A stretch of DNA of 64,000 nucleotides from NCBI RefSeq assembly GCF_024713975.1, contig NC_091110.1, positions 15,963,501 through 16,027,500 on the forward strand, written 5' to 3'. This stretch comes from Paralichthys olivaceus. Taxonomy: Eukaryota > Chordata > Actinopteri > Pleuronectiformes > Paralichthyidae. The translations under genes were made by a program, and so were the position numbers. Shown one piece after another: positions 62,201-64,000 of this stretch. Numbering within the stretch: position 1 is the stretch's first letter; every line of letters begins with the position of its first letter. The notes under the pieces are model-generated. The model was not told the origin of the DNA, made no database searches, and saw nothing but the letters and a program-made list of their open reading frames with translations.

Positions 62201-62928
62201 AGGGAAACTCAATGTTCTCTAAATGTCATATTAAAACAAAATGTTATCATACGGCTTTTTCTTAACTGATATATTTATCGAGAAATTATTCTATCTTGTT
62301 AATATCTCAAGTCCTCCCTTATCTTTTGAAAGATGCAGTATAACTAAAGAGTTGAACTGGTCTATTTATTAAAATTTTGGGCAATTTCGCTTCAAAAACA
62401 TTTCTTCTTTCAGGCCAGTGGGAAGAAAACATCTAAAGTGCACATTTGAGTGCTTATTTTACTTCACTCCAAATGTTTGTGTCAGTAGATTTCACTATAA
62501 ACATCTTTCAAGGCCATTTTCTCAAAGTCTGAGCCCGATTTTTCCACTTCAGGAGCACTTACTGACACCAAACGTTCCACACGTTGTCTGACAGTTCGTA
62601 CGGAAGAGACTGTTCAAGTATCATCCAAAACCTGAATCGAAGAACATTGTATTCCAAAAAACATAGCAATATTTTTACAAGGCTGGTTTCACCCGGTGTT
62701 AAAATCTGTCAGGTTTGCATCTGTGTTTGTGTGTCACCGGTGGTGTAGTAAAGAACAGATTGGATGGTTGTTTTGTAAATTGAAAACAATGTTCAGTTGT
62801 GTGTGAATCTCACAAACATAAAAGCAGACATCAGACAGTTACAGGTAATAAGTGTTTGCCCTGAGGACTAACTATAGTAAATACAAACACAGCGGGGAGG
62901 GGCATTATTCATAAGGCTTAAATGCTTT

Positions 62929-62930
<2 letters not shown>

Positions 62931-62966
<36 letters not shown>
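62931..62966. repeat. (CA)n microsatellite
   Basis: About 18 CA units. Confidence 0.95.
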
Positions 62967-62969
<3 letters not shown>

Positions 62970-63029
62970 GCCCTGTTTCTCACTCTCACTTTCTTGAACA
63001 CAGAAAATGATTGCGCTATCAAACACTCT

Positions 63030-63180
63030 ACAAAAGGCTAATTAGCAATATGCATAGCCTCGGCTTAACAAGCTCATTTGTCTCTCTCCGTCCACGCAGC
63101 GCTAACAAGGCCCTCTGCTCATTAAGGCCTTAAAGCTGCAGGCCAGACAGCTCCCTGTCAGTCCACTAACAAGGTAAATG
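63030..63180. promoter_or_regulatory. Candidate conserved noncoding block
   Basis: Unique sequence with GGCTAATTAGCAATATGCAT, GCTCATTAAGGCC and GCTAACAAGG, no open frame. Enhancer-like by eye. Confidence 0.3.
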
Positions 63181-64000
63181 AAGGAGGCAGGCACTGTTGA
63201 CGTTGGAAGGCGGGAGTTGGGAGATTAACCATCTTGACTCTGCACCGAGACAGCAGGGCAAGGATCGCCTGACCTGAGAGAAGCACGGTCCAACCTCAGC
63301 TCCAGAGAGAAGGCGATCAAGCTGACGGGATAACTCATGCGTGCATGTTCGTGCGTGTTTATGTGGCCGAGGGGAGGTTGATGAGCCTCCTTGACTTATG
63401 GCTGTGAACTCAGGGATCAACCCAAAAGAAAGGTCAAACTCTGGAACAGTAACTGCAAAAAGATGTTGATCTCGCAGCCTGTACTTTTTCTTGATAGTCT
63501 TAGTTTATATAAAACCCTTCAGCAATGATTTGAAGTAAATAACTCAGAGATGAAGAGCCAGATTTAATTTAGTTCTGGTTAAACATAGAACATTTAGGAG
63601 CCGGAACTTGACCTCAAAGTGTTAGATCTCTGTAAAATGATGAAAATGTTGCAGTATTAGTTTCTGTGTATGAACTCTAATGCATTTCTCTTCTTTTCAA
63701 TGCACAAGTAGATCTAGTGTAGCAATAGATTCTAAATTAATGTGTAAACGAAGTACATTTGCTTTTTCCCTCAGCCTAGAACAACCTTTTAAGAGTTATC
63801 CTCAGTCCTAAAGCTTTAACTATAAGTTATGGTGGAGCTAGAAGTGCTTTTAGAGGTCTGACTGGTTTTTATTGGACCAAAGAAGCATGGAAAGTTGCTG
63901 CTCCCCGTCAGAGCGGTTGTGAGCTTGAAGCAGCATCAATGATGTACGATGATCTTATGTTCTACTGCAAATTGTGACAATTTAAAGGGAAAAGAGCTGT

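Overview
The window is nuclear DNA from a bony fish, most likely a percomorph teleost. This rests on short GT-AG introns in most genes, many long (CA)n/(GT)n microsatellites, a tRNA-type SINE and L2/Rex-like LINE 3' fragments familiar from teleosts, and vertebrate proteins close in length to their human counterparts. The species cannot be told from the sequence. There is no bacterial, viral or CRISPR content. Six protein genes were rebuilt exon by exon; every junction keeps the reading frame. Layout, left to right: SKOR2 3' end (+, 1-3763, 5' part outside the window); IER3IP1 (+, 5868-7033, 82 aa); HDHD2 (+, 10860-12545, 259 aa); KATNAL2 (-, 18369-12799, 15 exons, 498 aa); SIGMAR1 (-, 22402-21008, 222 aa); GALT (+, 22926-42241, 11 exons, 369 aa). 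HDHD2 and KATNAL2 are tail to tail, 253 bp between stop codons. SIGMAR1 and GALT are head to head, 523 bp between start codons. From about 42.6 kb to the end I find no gene: the stretch holds microsatellites, a polypurine minisatellite, two dead LINE fragments and several AT-rich unique blocks that look like conserved noncoding elements. The first four genes match the human 18q21 order SKOR2-IER3IP1-HDHD2-KATNAL2, and the last two match human 9p13 SIGMAR1-GALT. Both human regions correspond to the chicken Z chromosome, so the window may preserve an old vertebrate linkage. The genes do not form one pathway: they cover a neural transcriptional corepressor, an ER/Golgi trafficking protein, a HAD phosphatase-like protein, a microtubule-severing AAA ATPase, an ER chaperone/receptor and a Leloir-pathway enzyme. 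I found no clearly new biological system. The points most worth following are GALT as a 19 kb gene whose large introns carry enhancer-like blocks, a frame-broken coiled-coil relic upstream of KATNAL2, a KATNAL2 microexon with two competing acceptors, a GC-AG intron in HDHD2, and same-orientation CTCF-like motifs. All coordinates were read by eye from the sequence; no alignment or motif program was run.
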